In this document: piece by piece, positions 44,954 to 56,269 of the stretch
Layout of the letters: each line of letters opens with the position of its first letter
Position numbering within the stretch: position 1 is the stretch's first letter
From: Fallopia convolvulus
Taxonomy: Eukaryota; Streptophyta; Magnoliopsida; Caryophyllales; Polygonaceae
DNA length: 64,000 nt
Assembly: GCA_964016875.1 (NCBI GenBank)
Contig: OZ024726.1
Coordinates: 53,747,325-53,811,324, forward strand
Direction: 5' to 3'
The notes under the pieces: generated by a model
What the model saw: only the letters and a program-made list of their open reading frames with translations
Told to the model about the DNA's origin: nothing
The model's database searches: none
Position numbers and translations under genes: made by a program

Positions 44954-45138
44954 CAATGTTCTAAAAAACGCTAGGCGAACGTTGGGCGGAGAGGGACCGC
45001 CTAGCGCCTAGACGACCTGAACGGTGGCCTAGGCGGTCCTAGACAGTGCCTATGCGGTCTAGATGGCTAGGCGAGCTAGGACCTTCCAGCGCCTAGGCGG
45101 GGCCTAAACGGGGATTAGAAGGGATTTTTAGAACAGTG
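44954..45138. mobile_element. 185-bp hAT-type MITE in the copia RNase H
   Basis: Ends CAATGTTCTAAAAAACGC and (inverted) CACTGTTCTAAAAATCCC, perfect 8-bp TSD CTTTGAGT (44946-44953, 45139-45146). The interior has GCGCCTAGGCG-type palindromes, as in the PRORP intron MITE. Confidence 0.92.
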
Positions 45139-46140
45139 CTTTGAGTATATCGCAAATACTTCAATGCTCTAGTTATCCATTTCCAAGTGTGTCTTGGATT
45201 GCTGGTGTAGCGACTTAGTACATTTACAAAATGTGCCAAGTCAGGTCTTGTGAAATTGGTCAAGTACATCAGTCTTCCAATTACTTGTGCATACTCAACT
45301 TGTGCCACTTTCTCACCCGTGTTTTTGGTCAAGTGATGATGAGGGTCTATGGGAGTCTTTGCAGCCCCACTTGAGTATTCCTTGAATCTCTCAAGTACTT
45401 TTTCAGCATAGTGAGCTTGAGACAAGATGATCTCTTCAAAGTGTCTAGTGATTTTTATCCCTAGTATGACATTTGCTATTCCTAAGTCTGTCATGTCAAA
45501 CTTCCCACTAAGCATGTTCTTAGTTTGTTTAATATCTCTTTATTGCTTCCAATGATGAGCATGTCATCTACATACAAACACAACAAAATATATCCATTTG
45601 GAGTATTCTTGACGTAGATGCATTTATCACTTTCATTTATGTTGAAGCCGTTTGACATCATTACATTGTCAAAATTTTCATGCAATTGTTTCGAAGCTTG
45701 TTTAAGCCCATATAATGACTTTACGAGTTTGCACACCTTTTGTTCTTGTCCAAAGACAACATAACACTCACGTTGTTTGATATATATCCCCTCTTCCAAT
45801 TCCTCATTAGGGAAAGCGATTTTCACATTCATTTGATGGATTTCGAGGTTTCTTAATGCTTCTATTGCTATTAGTATTCTGATTGAAGTTATTTTCGTAT
45901 TGGAGAATAGATGTCAATGAAATCCACACCCTTTTTTGGTCGGAATCCTTGCACCACAAGCCTCGGCTTATACTTCTCAATTGAGCCATCTTTTTTCAAT
46001 TTTCTTTTGAAAATCCATTTGCACCCAAGTGCTTTACACCCTTGTGGAAAATCGACTAACTCCCATGTATGATTTTTCATAATGGAGTCAATCTCACTGT
46101 TGACCACTTCCTTCCATGAAGGTACGTCTGGTGTAGACAT
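45139..46140 (-). pseudogene. copia reverse transcriptase remnant
   Basis: Minus-strand fragments: WKEVVNSEIDSIMKNHTWEL, GCKWIFKRKLKKDGSIEKYK, KLVKSLYGLKQASKQ, LLCLYVDDMLIIGS (YVDD active site) and VIGRLMYLTNFTRPDLA. They occupy at least three frames (breaks near 45890, 45820, 45500), so the enzyme is dead. Confidence 0.9.
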
Positions 46141-46317
46141 GGCTTCTTTTTAGGTTCTTGGCTCATTCAATTCTCTGACAGAAAGGTCGTAACAAACTCT
46201 CCTAAGGATTTTTTCTTACGAGCTCTCTTGCTCCGTCAAAGTTGATCCTCTTCCTCTTCTACTTCATTTATGGAAGTGCATGCTTCTCTCTGTTCACGTG
46301 TTCGTTTCGAATATTCT

Positions 46318-46838
46318 TTATCCTTGCACAAAAACACATGTGTTAGAAAAAGATGCATTTCTTGATTCCATTATTGTATTTTCATGTATGTCAAGTATAT
46401 TTGATTTATATATCAAAAACAGATAAGCAATATTGTTGTGTGCATATCCTATGAAAATACAATCAACTGTCTTAGGACTAATTGTGACCTTTTTAGGAGG
46501 TGACACTACCACTTTTGCTAGACACCTCCACACTTTAAGGTATTTGTACGATGGTACTTTACCTTTCCAAAGTTTATAGGGCGTCTTGTCTGCGAATTTA
46601 TATGGTATTTTATTGAGAATAAAATGGGTGGTTAGCAGCGCTCCCCACTCCACACGTTTTGGGATAAGCTAGTAGATTCTTGCAACATTCCATTCATCAT
46701 TTCTTTTAGAGTTTGGTTATTTTGTTCTGCAACTCTCTTAGATCTCGGTGAGTAGGTAGGGTGCAGTTGTTTGATGAATAATGCCATATTCTCTAAAAAA
46801 CGCCTTGAAAGGTTCGTCATATTCACCTCCTCTATCAC
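46318..46838 (-). pseudogene. copia integrase C-terminal half
   Basis: Minus-strand pieces: SPRSKRVAEQNNQTLKEMMN (around the catalytic Glu), ILNKIPYKFADKTPYKLW and CIFIGYAHNN, typical of copia integrase and its C-terminal extension. One frameshift near 46640. Continuous in the ancestor with 48560-49090, split by the solo LTR. Confidence 0.9.
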
Positions 46839-46877
46839 TTCTAACTATTTTTATGGTTTTATAAGTTGGTTTTCAAC

Positions 46878-48546
46878 TGTAACACCCCTATTTTGCAACG
46901 ATGGGTATTACCTTCAGTGACCTCGGATTTTACTGTCCAAAGTCACCCAAGGCTTTATAAGGTATTTAAACTTAAATAAAATGCGGCAATTCAAAGATAG
47001 TACATGAAATTAAAGGTGCTCAAAAGATGATACTTTAAGTATTGTTATTACATCTTAAAATGTTTCAAAAGTGACATAATGAGATAGAGTTTAAGCAGTG
47101 GATTAATGAGATATTCTTCTTGCAAACCACATTGAAACTAAAATATGAGAAAAACGTCTTCGAGAATGGCTCAACCTTCCTTCCTTCAGTTCTTGAATCT
47201 TCATCTTTAAAACTTCGAGGAAAGTTTCCTAGAGATTGGCATTTGAAGCAAAAGGCAAGAAATACGCAAATACCAAGCAAAAATGCGGAAAATAGCGGAA
47301 TTAGTCTAAGGAGACTAAGCAAGGGAGATTGGAGATTCTCAAGGGTAATTTGGTAATATCAATATTTGATCAATGAGATAAATGGAAGAGATGTATTTGA
47401 AAGTTATAATCTTTATGTGGAGCTTAAGGACGGAAATTAGTCGATCTCGAAGAGAGAGAACTTGAATCCAAGAAGAAGGAAACTACGAGATTGTAGATCC
47501 TCTTAGAGTACAATTTATGTTGGGAACGTTTTAATTACACATGTTTTAGAAAGCTTCTCGCGCCCTTTTCGGACCTCAACCAACCTCATCATATTCGGAG
47601 CTCCAAATCGGGGAGGTGGCCCAAAGGCGCTTAAGTACCAAACCCACCTAGCCATGCCCGAATAAGCATTCAGATTGAAAAGACGGTCGTCAAAGAACCG
47701 AGAGCCGGGTTGGTCATCCAAGTTGCACTAATCCAACCCGGTTCAATTTAATTAATGTGCACTAGCACTTATCTTTATTACGTGTCAAAGCGTTTCATAT
47801 CATTTATGAATTTTAAGGGGGTGGAGGCTATGAAAGAGAGTCCACTTAAGGAACAGAGTTCCGATACCTAGCTTGGGTGTAACATCCCTCCAACGAATAG
47901 GGGCGGACATAGATCATGATCCTTAAGTCGCGGGAAGAGAGGCGTAAAGCCGTACCACTCAACATGTTATAGAGAGATGTTCAGGGTCAAACCCGCACCC
48001 TAATTCTATCTTAAATCCATTACAAATCTCAAAAAGAGATTTAAACAAGCAAGGCCACAACAAACGGACCTAAGTTCATTTCTAGCATACGAGTAATAAT
48101 AACGATAATAAAATGTCGTTATTTCTAGCAATTGATATATCCTATGTTCATTTATTTAAGCAAACAAGTTTGTTCCCAACATAGAGAAGATTTAACGGCA
48201 AAGAGATATCGAAAGGTTTCAATGAGAATATCCACTTGCCTTGAATTTCGTTTGAACTTAGCTAGGCTCGGAAATTAGGACGACTTAGAGAACTCGAAAG
48301 CTTGACCTAACAATTCGAGATAATATAAAGAAACGAATTTATATTAAAACTCTTATTTTATTTCTTATGCAACCTTATCTTATTTCGTTTCTTTAAGAGA
48401 AGGTATATTATTCTAAATTATTTATTTTATTAATTTAGTTAGAATAACCAAATAATAATATTCTTTTATTATTATTTTAAGGTGAGGTCTTAAGAAATTT
48501 TAATAAAATTAACCGTTTCTTTTTATTAGAAATAGCGGCTATTACA
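46878..48546. mobile_element. 1669-bp solo LTR inserted in copia integrase
   Basis: Starts TGTAACACCCCT, ends CGGCTATTACA, perfect 5-bp TSD TCAAC (46873-46877, 48547-48551). The first 100 bases resemble the solo LTR at 38345 (GTATTACC, CCAAGRCTTTA), and both end CTATTACA, so the two belong to related families. No internal coding region. Integrase codons resume on both sides. Confidence 0.82.
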
Positions 48547-48559
48547 TCAACTTCCTATT

Positions 48560-49090
48560 TATATTCTTTAAATTTTTCAAAGGCTTCGTCCTTGCTCCTT
48601 ACAAGTATTCATAACAATATCTTGTGCAATCATCGATAAAGGTCACAAAATATTTTTTTTACCACCTTTATTTTGCACAAATTTTAGATCACACAAGTCC
48701 GTGTGTATTAAACCTAGAGGTTCGATTGTTCTCTCTACACATGGGGATGGAGTTTTGTGAGTTTGGCAAGTACACATACTTCACAGTTGTCTTTATTCAA
48801 TTTGTATTTCGGATTTAGGTTCGTGTTAATCTTTTACATATAGATATATAATTCACATGCCACAAACGTTCATGCCAAATATTAAAAAGACTCAACAACA
48901 TAAGCAATAAGACTCTTTTCATTCATTGAAACATCAGAAACAACAGTTTTTGTAAGGACTATCATTACATTCATTTTGACCAGTCCATCATTTACATATC
49001 CCTTGCCTAAATATATCTCATTCTTAGAGAGAACTAGTCTATCAAAATAATACGCGCTAAGTACGGAATTTTATTAATACTAACTCTCGG
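48560..49090 (-). pseudogene. copia GAG-pre-integrase and integrase N-terminal part
   Basis: Minus-strand pieces include NEKSLIAYVVESF, DNCEVCVLAKLTKL (zinc cysteines), LIHTDLCD-like and FIDDCTRYCYEYL-like segments with frame changes, and RSKDEAFEKFKEYK. Broken by several frameshifts. Confidence 0.75.
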
Positions 49091-49186
49091 TTTAGTACAA
49101 CAAATGATTTTTGTACATAGATTATTCCTCCTCCTCGCTGTTCATCTGATTTTTATAATGCGATCTCTCTCAGAGATCAAATATGT

Positions 49187-49920
49187 CAAATCTAGGTAAC
49201 AAATAAAAAGACCATAACCTAGAGTGGTTTTTCGACCCTTTATTTAGTCTTGTACTTCTTCTATATATAAGTTCGATGAGCTGCCAAATTATATAATTTA
49301 TCTTCGATGTGGTAAGAAATTATTTAGCTTTTAAGGTTTTGTGGCAAGTTGGATAAAAAAAGGTTTTATGGCAAGTTGGATAAAAAAACATTTTTGTGGC
49401 AAGTTGTAAGGTGACGTGGTGCTTTGCAAAATATCTTTAATATATATATATATGATCACGATAAGGATGCCACATTGATAATAATAACATGCTTAAGAGT
49501 TTAAAATGTGCCAACAAACTACACTCAAGCTTCTTGAAAGCAAAGAGTGCATGACACCATGCACGTAGAGGTTTATAAGCCAATATATAAGGACCTTAAG
49601 CAAGCATGTTGCTTAATGGGCCAAACATTCTACTTGGTTTTTAGGCCGAAAGCATGGTTTGCTTTATGTGATTCATAAAAAGTGCACTTGTTGTGCACAA
49701 TAACGTAAGGACATTTTGATGAAATTGAGTCCTAAACCATTTTTTTTTTTCATATTTACTATTTTTTCCCTTAATTACTCAGCGGTTATTTCGCACACTA
49801 ACATTGTTGAGAGTCAACTCCTCTGAAGTCATCTTCAACATCACTTTTTCGTGACCTTATGTTTATCCACACCGAATACCAAAATCATGAGCTTCAGAAT
49901 AGTACTTAGCTTGTTTGATA
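49187..49920. repeat. Direct repeat, left copy (with 51004-51590)
   Basis: 49187-49640 matches 51004-51471 at high identity, including three copies of GTGGCAAGTTGGATAAAAAA and CATGACACCATGCACGTAGA. Then 49805-49920 matches 51476-51590 (a copia gag segment). The right copy lacks the ~180 bp between these blocks. The spacing of ~1.8 kb shows a tandem duplication enclosing the membrane-protein gene. Confidence 0.85.
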
Positions 49921-50113
49921 TCTACTACATCATTTCAACAAAATAAATTTCAAGCATTCCAGCATTGTAAGACAAAGGCGCAATTGTATTGACCTTCTCA
50001 TCAAATTAACCAGATTCCTGCATCACTTGAATCAAGCTGGAAAGCGGATGTTGAAGCCTCTGCTTCTTCAAGATGTAAATAAAAAAGAACATTCAACTAT
50101 TAGCAATTGCAAA

Positions 50114-50913
50114 CTATAGTAAATTTTCTATAAAGAAAATACATTTTATCATATTTTGAATTGATAATCTAGTCTCTGGTAGATACTCAGATGGTAGATC
50201 ATCAAATTCTTGATTATTTTGCTCAGAAACCAAGGACTGGCTGATGATTCTGTAGCGTTTATTTTTTACGCAAATTTCATAGGAATGGGGCAAAAGCTTG
50301 TTTTGCTCAACATTCCACAGCTGGAATGTGTCGTTAAGATTATGGTCTGGCAGGGCAACTAGAAGCTCAAGGGATTGTCCCGTGGAAGGGTCATAGACCC
50401 CTCGAAGAACTTGCTCATTAATAGTAAAATACGTAAGAACAGAGCTTGTTATGGAGCTTGTTACTAGGACGGACCAACCTATATGCTTTTGATCGTTTTC
50501 AATTAGGGCAAAAGAAAGGGAGATCGAAACAGCGGCACAACCTTGAAATAAATTAAAAGGTACAACTCTCCCCCTCCTCCTCTCCAAGCACCATAAAGTG
50601 ATGGCTAAAACCAAACTGGTGTACCAAATAAAGTACCCCGATATATCAAAATGAGAAAAAACATTTGAACCAACTAGTAAGGACATTTGTTATTGAATAA
50701 AAAGTTAGGGAAACGACATCTAACATAGTGCATGGCTGTAGTACAAACATATAGCACAACCACACATGCGGAGAGGATAATTGATGTCCAACACTCTTTT
50801 TTACTACACTTCATAAAACATTTAGACCCATGAACCAGATTGCACGTGGCGAACAGGGATATAGAAGAAACTAGTATGCAAACAAGAACCTTAATGGGTT
50901 TAGAATCCACCAT
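50114..50913 (-). pseudogene. Unidentified multi-pass membrane protein, one frameshift
   Basis: Two overlapping minus-strand frames: 50913-50674 (79 aa from a good ATG) and 50686-50114 (190 aa). They share 13 bases in different frames near 50680, so one base gain or loss, or an unrecognised intron, would join them into ~265 residues. Hydrophobic segments: IKVLVCILVSSISLFATCNL, SIILSACVVVLYVCTTAM, FIWYTSLVLAITLW, FQGCAAVSISLSFALI and VLVTSSITSSVLTYFTI, so about five helices, then a soluble tail of ~100 residues. I do not recognise the family. It lies inside a dead copia element between direct repeats, on the same strand. Confidence 0.5.
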
Positions 50914-51003
50914 TTTTCAATAAAAGAAGCTACATGGAACATCTCACAAATCGACTTCCCTTCCACAATAATTTCATGCGCAAGCAATTGCAACTCTTCA
51001 ACT

Positions 51004-51590
51004 TGTTAAATATAGGTAACAAAAAAAGACCTTAACCTTGAGAGGTTTTTCGACCCTTTATTTAGTCTTGTACTTCTTCTATTTATAAGTTCGATGAGCT
51101 GCCAACTTATATAATTTATCTTCGATGTGGGAAGAAATTACTTAGCTCTTAAGGTTTTGTTGCAAGTTGGATAAAAAAACAGTTTTGTGGCAAGTTGGAT
51201 AAATAAACGGTTTTGTGGCAAGTTGGATAAAAAAAACGTTTTTGTGGCAAGTTGTAAGGTGACGTGATGCTTTGCAAAAATCTTTTAGATATATATGATC
51301 ACGATAAAGATGTCACATTCATAATAATAACATGTTTAAGAGTTTAAAATGTGCCAACAAAGTCCACTCAATCTTCTTGAAAGCAAAGAGTGCATGACAC
51401 CATGCACGTAGAGGTTTATAAGCCAATATATAAGGACCTTAAGCAAGCATGTTGCTTAATGGGCCAAACAAGCTAAGTCCTCTGAAGTCATCTTCAACAT
51501 CACTTTTTCGTGACCTTATGTTTATCCACACCGAAAACCAAAAACATGAGCTTTAGAATAGGACTTAGCTTGTTTGATATCCACACCGAA
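51004..51590. repeat. Direct repeat, right copy; promoter side of membrane gene
   Basis: Second copy of the 49187-49920 repeat with an internal deletion. It lies upstream of the minus-strand membrane-protein frame and includes three to four tandem GTGGCAAGTTGGATAAA units (51160-51260). Confidence 0.85.
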
Positions 51591-52133
51591 TACCATTTTG
51601 AAGTCCAAAAATTTCACCATAATGAATTTCTTAGAGTCTGCATCCTTAGAGTTGTATTTCTTTTCCAAGGCCAACTAGAGTTCCTTGGAAGTCTTGATCT
51701 TGCTATACAACTTGTACAATGAATTAATCAGGCGGTTTTGAACCCAACCTATGCACAAAAAGTCCCTCTGACTCCAAGCATCAACACTGGCTAGGGTCCT
51801 AGCATTTGTATTTTAAGACGAAAGCACATGTTATCCTCAAATAGATACTTTTTCAACTTCAAAGTAGTCAGAAAGAAAAAAAATCTTTTAATGCCACGTC
51901 TTGAAACCAGTTCCATCAAACTTTTCTGGCATCAAAACTGCATTTACAACGTCGGGGATAGTGGGCATTTAAACGATGACACATGTTTGATAAACATCAG
52001 TTTCTACATTAGTCGGTGGCAAGGTAACTCCTAGCAAACCACTCCCAAATTGAATTTAGGTCATCGACTCGACATTAACATCCATAATTCCAGCAGAAGC
52101 ACCTGAATAAGCTTTCTCACTTGAATTAGTCAT
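51480..52133 (-). pseudogene. copia gag remnant
   Basis: From ATG 52133 on the minus strand: short Ser/Val-rich leader, then MPEKFDGTGFKTWH, LYSKIKTSKEL, LALEKKYNSKDADSKKFIMV and KFLDFKM, the UBN2-type copia Gag core. Internal stops (after VESMT, TCVIV, KTWH, SKEL) and frame changes show decay. The final gag portion is also present in the left repeat copy at 49805-49920. Confidence 0.85.
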
Positions 52134-52139
52134 ACTTCA

Positions 52140-53762
52140 ATACTATTTACACAAATAAAATGAAATTACTAATGATATTGAGATGCAAGTTCAATTATAA
52201 TTAATACAAAATTCAACAAATGAATATAATAATATTGTTTTCCTCTATTGTTCAAAATTGTTAGAATGATCGAACCCTAGTTCTAAAAACCAAACCACGA
52301 GTTTACATAGGTTAGTGCAAGTAAACGTATAAGATTGCTGAATTATGCTACAAAAACCGAACTAAATTGCTAAGAAAGACAACATCGAACTCGAGACTAA
52401 AATGCTGAATTGAATTTAATTCACAAAAGGACAAAGTTCAATTTGAACACCAATAATGACTTTGGTTAAACAATAATTATAATAACATACAGAAACTAAA
52501 TTCAATATTAATTCAACAAACTTGATATGCTGAGTTGAAAACCAAAGCACATCAAGACAAAAACCACCGACCGTTTAAACAAATACTAATTCAACAACCA
52601 GATTGACCCAATTTTAATAATCAAGCAGATCAAGGACGAGAAAAAAACTGAACATTAAACTACCAAACGAAGAATTGAACCGGTGCCCCACTACGACAAT
52701 AGCATTGAAAAATCAAACAATACGTAAATAAGTACATTAAAGTACTAATTTTTTTTAGAATTAAGACTTTAGGAACCGAAATTCCAAACTCTAATCAAAC
52801 AAAGAATTAAGGCAAGTAGATCATGTAGTATAAGGATCTGGTAGAAAGTCTAGTTAGGGTAAAAAATGAGTGTAATTTTAGGCCATTAGATCAAAAGATT
52901 TTAACGTTCTAAATTTATTTAAAATATAATCACTATAGTATGATAGACGCATCTCACTAGATTTCTTCTTTTGTGAGACTTTTTAGGGATTCCATATCAT
53001 ATATTTCAATCTCTGTCTCATTAATCGTTTCTTTCCAAACCAGATACACATTTATTGTCTCTCTAAAAAGCCAAACGAAATTGAACATGTTCACAAGTTT
53101 GAAGGGTTTCCACTTTCCACTTCCAGCTCCCATCAACCTCGAGGTCGCCATTACTTTGCATCAAAGATGTGGTCGAGCCGAGCTAGCGTAGGCACCGCTG
53201 GAGGTCGAGCTAAGCTAGGGTAGGCACCGCCGGAGGTCGAGGAAGCGATTGATTCCGTTGAAGGCAGAGATATCAGGGTCGAAGCTCACACTACGGTAAG
53301 TGAAAGACCCTTCAAAGAATTTGAGTTTATGAATTGAGAGTTGTTGTTCGAGCTAAATTCATGATGCCATTTTGGAGCATTTGATTCATCTTGAATATAG
53401 AAGTTGCAGCTAGGTCGAGCTTGTGACATCCAATGATTGATTATTTGAGTGGTCATAAAAATATGAAATTAGGTCGAGCTTGTGACAAATTGAGAGTTGT
53501 GTTGTAGTGACATCCAATTAGGTCGAGCTTGTGCAAGATTGTTGAACATTATTGAATGAAATCCAAAAAATATGAAATTCGGATGTAGTTTTGTTGATGA
53601 ATGTGCCCTTTTCCCCTTCATATGCATATACTTGTCCGAATTAAGTGATTGCCTTCTCGTTTAGGCTTGTGTTGTTAATTGCTCATTATTGGCTTGGGAA
53701 TATATGAGTTTGTTGGTGTGTGGTTTTACGTAATGTGTGTGCTTGGAAAGGAAGAAGGAACA
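52140..53762. other. Intergenic and Harbinger 5' leader
   Basis: 52140-52950 is A-rich with no gene. 53170-53240 contains a two-copy ~35-bp repeat GTAGGCACCGCYGGAGGTCG. 53413-53535 has three copies of TTAGGTCGAGCTTGTG. These precede the Myb/SANT-like ORF and may be its untranslated leader. Confidence 0.4.
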
Positions 53763-54570
53763 ATGTCCGAGTCAAATGCGAAAGCGAAGGGAAAGGGCAT
53801 TGATGGGAAGGCTGTTGCTTGGAGTGATGAAGAGGCGAAAACACTAATGTCAATTTGTCTACAATATCACAAGCAAAATGGGAAGGACATTCACTTTCAA
53901 TGGGTTGAGATTGCTGAGAAGTTTAGCAACGAGGGGGCCAAGAAGATTGATAAAGATACTGCGAAGAGCAAGTTTGATTACATGAAAAAGATTTGGAAAC
54001 TTTGGGTTAACTTACAGTACAAAGAAACCGGGGTAGGATGGAACCCGACAGATGAACAATTACAACGGATCCTGATTGGTGGGAGCGAAAGATAAGGGTA
54101 GCTTAATAGGGTGTTTTTTAATAAACGTGTTGTTTCATATTTTAGGAGGCTTTTCTAGTTATTTATAGTGGTCTTGCATAATTGACATGAAAAGGCGGAG
54201 TACAAAAGGTTCCGACATAAGTGTCCCGACCCGAAGTTGAGTGATCTTTGGGATTGCGTCTTCGGCAACATATATGCGTCGGGCCAACATGTTGTCGCGA
54301 CCACAATGGACCCCCCCCCCAGCAACTGACGAGTCCCAAACGCAGGGCACAAACCGAGTTTTCAATCTGGAGGAAGCAATGGAGATTCTTGAAAGGATGG
54401 TCACGGCCGGCCTGATTGAAGAGTACGGTGGTCTATGGTGTTATACCGTGGATCAGTTGAACAATGAGAACACCCGACGCCTCTTTCTGACATTGAAGAC
54501 AGATGATGCAAGGATTGCTTGGCTACGGTACAAGTTTACAAAGGATGAAGGGTCGAAGAAGACCGGTTGA
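53763..54570 (+). pseudogene. PIF/Harbinger ORF1, Myb/SANT-like
   Basis: The DNA-binding partner that PIF/Harbinger transposases need for nuclear import and end binding. From ATG 53763: a Lys-rich start, then a Myb/SANT-like domain (AVAWSDEEAKTLMSICLQYH ... FQWVEIAEKF ... SKFDYMKKIWKLW ... GVGWNPTDEQ). The expected continuation DPDWWERKIR lies in another frame at 54066-54095. A second block (AEYKRFRHKCPDPKLSDLWD ... EEAMEILERMVTAGLIE ... DDARIAWLRYKF) follows and is broken at a run of ten C at 54311-54320. Two frameshifts make it non-functional as read. Confidence 0.8.
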
Positions 54571-54882
54571 GTTGGGATGTTAATGGTGTACATCATGCTT
54601 GTGTTTTATGTCATATTGTATGCTTATTTTACGGTGATTGTTTGAGGATTGCTAGTTTGTTTGTGATTGCTTGAGGATTGATATATTGTAGCTGTTTTTT
54701 GGATGCCAGTTTCAGAACTTGATTTGGATTTGTTTGGGATTGACAATGCTTATTTTATAGTAGTTGTTTTACAAACAGGTTGCATTTGTCATTGTGTTTT
54801 GAGGTTTGGCTATGGATTACTTTTGATCTATCTAAATGATTGCATTCTTCTGTACATGTAGTTGTTTTACAAGGCAAGAAGC

Positions 54883-56266
54883 ATGCCTCGTGCACCAGTT
54901 AGGCAGCTTACTTGGCATCAGAAGATAATGATTGCATGGTTTTTGTTTATGCAAAGGCAGCGTTGTCTCTTATTGCGGTACTACCTCAAATATATGCACA
55001 AGACACCATTCTACACTCGCCATTGACGGGGTACCTATGGATGAGAGAGATAATGGAATCCGAGTCTGAGGTTAGATGCATTAATGCTTTTCGAATGGAG
55101 AAGCACGTGCTTCGGAAGTTGTGTGATGACCTACAATACAAGCATGGTCTCCGGCCTTCAAAGCATATGTCTGTCATGGAGAAGGTTGGCATTCTACTCT
55201 ATACGATTTCAGTGGGGGTGTCTAATAGAGCATTATGTGAGAGGTTCCAGCATTTTGGTGACACAATTAGTCGTGCATTTCATGATGTCATAGACGCCAT
55301 CACTGGTAGGAGGCAAGGGTTCGAGGGACTCGCCAGGCGTCTACTACGACCCCGGGATCCGGAGTTCGCAAAAATTCCCGATAAGGTGGTGAATGACAAT
55401 CGTTACACTCTTTTCAAGGTATAATTCACTATAGTTCGAATGTTGTAATAATAGTCGCTTTATTAGTTTGAAGTATAAACATAAATGTAAATGTATGATT
55501 ATAGGGTGCAATTGGGTGTATAGATGGGACCCATGCTACAGCCTGCATACCCCGAGCTGGCCAGATGCCTTATCGGAATCGGAAACAGGTTTACTCATGG
55601 AACATCATGGCGGTTTGCGACTTCGACATGTTCTTCACATTCATATTCGTTGGATGGGAAGGGAGTGCTCATGATGCCCGAGTTTTTGAACATGCTCTTA
55701 CAACACCCGCAATGAACTTCCCTCATCCGCCACCGGGTACCTCATTCAAAACCTTACAACAATATGTCTATGGTGAACTTCTAACATTTGCACTAAAGGT
55801 AACATCATTTTTCTTATGTAAATGTAGGAAAGAATTACCTTGTCGATAAAGGTTACCCGGACAAGCTCGGCTACATGGTCCCATATGGCAAAGTTAAGTA
55901 CCACTTGTCCCAATTTCAAAATGAGCTTCCAAAAAATGCACCACAAGCTTTCAATAAAGTTCACTTGTCGCTTAGGAGTGCAATCGAAAGATGTTTTGGT
56001 GTGTTGAAGAAACGGTTTAGGATTTTGACGTACATGTCGAGCTTCCCAATCGAGACACAAATTAACTTGATCCTTGTTTGTTTTTCCATGCACAAGTTGA
56101 TTTTGGAACATCGAATTATCGACCAATACCTTGAAGAAGACTAGATGATCCGGATCTTCCTCCACATTGGGTTCCCGAACAAGGGCAAGACAATCCTCCA
56201 ATGGGAATGAAACACATCAGGGATGCCATCGCAACTCAAATTTGGGAATCTCGAAGTTATTGGTAG
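54883..56266 (+). pseudogene. PIF/Harbinger DDE transposase, frameshifted
   Basis: DDE_Tnp_4-type transposase. Exons: ~54883-55418, 55505-55736, 55828-56144 (GT-AG, matching phases), with the C-terminus continuing in another frame to 56266. Landmarks: helix-turn-helix part (FRMEKHVLRKLCDDLQ ... EKVGILLYTI ... ALCERFQHFGDTIS), IDGTHA (first catalytic Asp), GWEGSAHDARVFE (second), NYLVDKGYP, and SAIERCFGVLKKRFRIL (Glu). The ATG at 54883 (MPRAPVRQLTWHQ) is in a different frame from the body, needing a shift near 55015. A shift at 56140 separates the end (LPPHWVPEQGQDNPPMG ... RDAIATQIWESRSYW). The catalytic residues are kept. Follows Myb/SANT ORF1 in the usual order. Confidence 0.88.
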
Positions 56267-56269
56267 TTT

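Larger units (their letters stand above)
44331..52133 (-). mobile_element. Degenerate minus-strand Ty1/copia element, multiply interrupted
   Basis: Read from the right on the minus strand: gag (52133-51480), GAG-pre-integrase and integrase (49090-48560, then 46838-46318), reverse transcriptase (46140-45139), RNase H (44953-44468), polypurine tract and short LTR (to 44331). Interrupted by a tandemly duplicated membrane-gene segment (49187-51590), a solo LTR (46878-48546) and a hAT MITE (44954-45138). Many stops and frameshifts. The 5' LTR was not found. The short LTR suggests an Ale-like lineage, which is inference. Confidence 0.8.

Noticed and set aside
49187..51471. LTRs of a small retrotransposon around the membrane-protein gene
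   Set aside because: The repeats continue on one side into matching gag sequence, lack TG...CA ends and show no primer-binding site. A tandem duplication explains them better.
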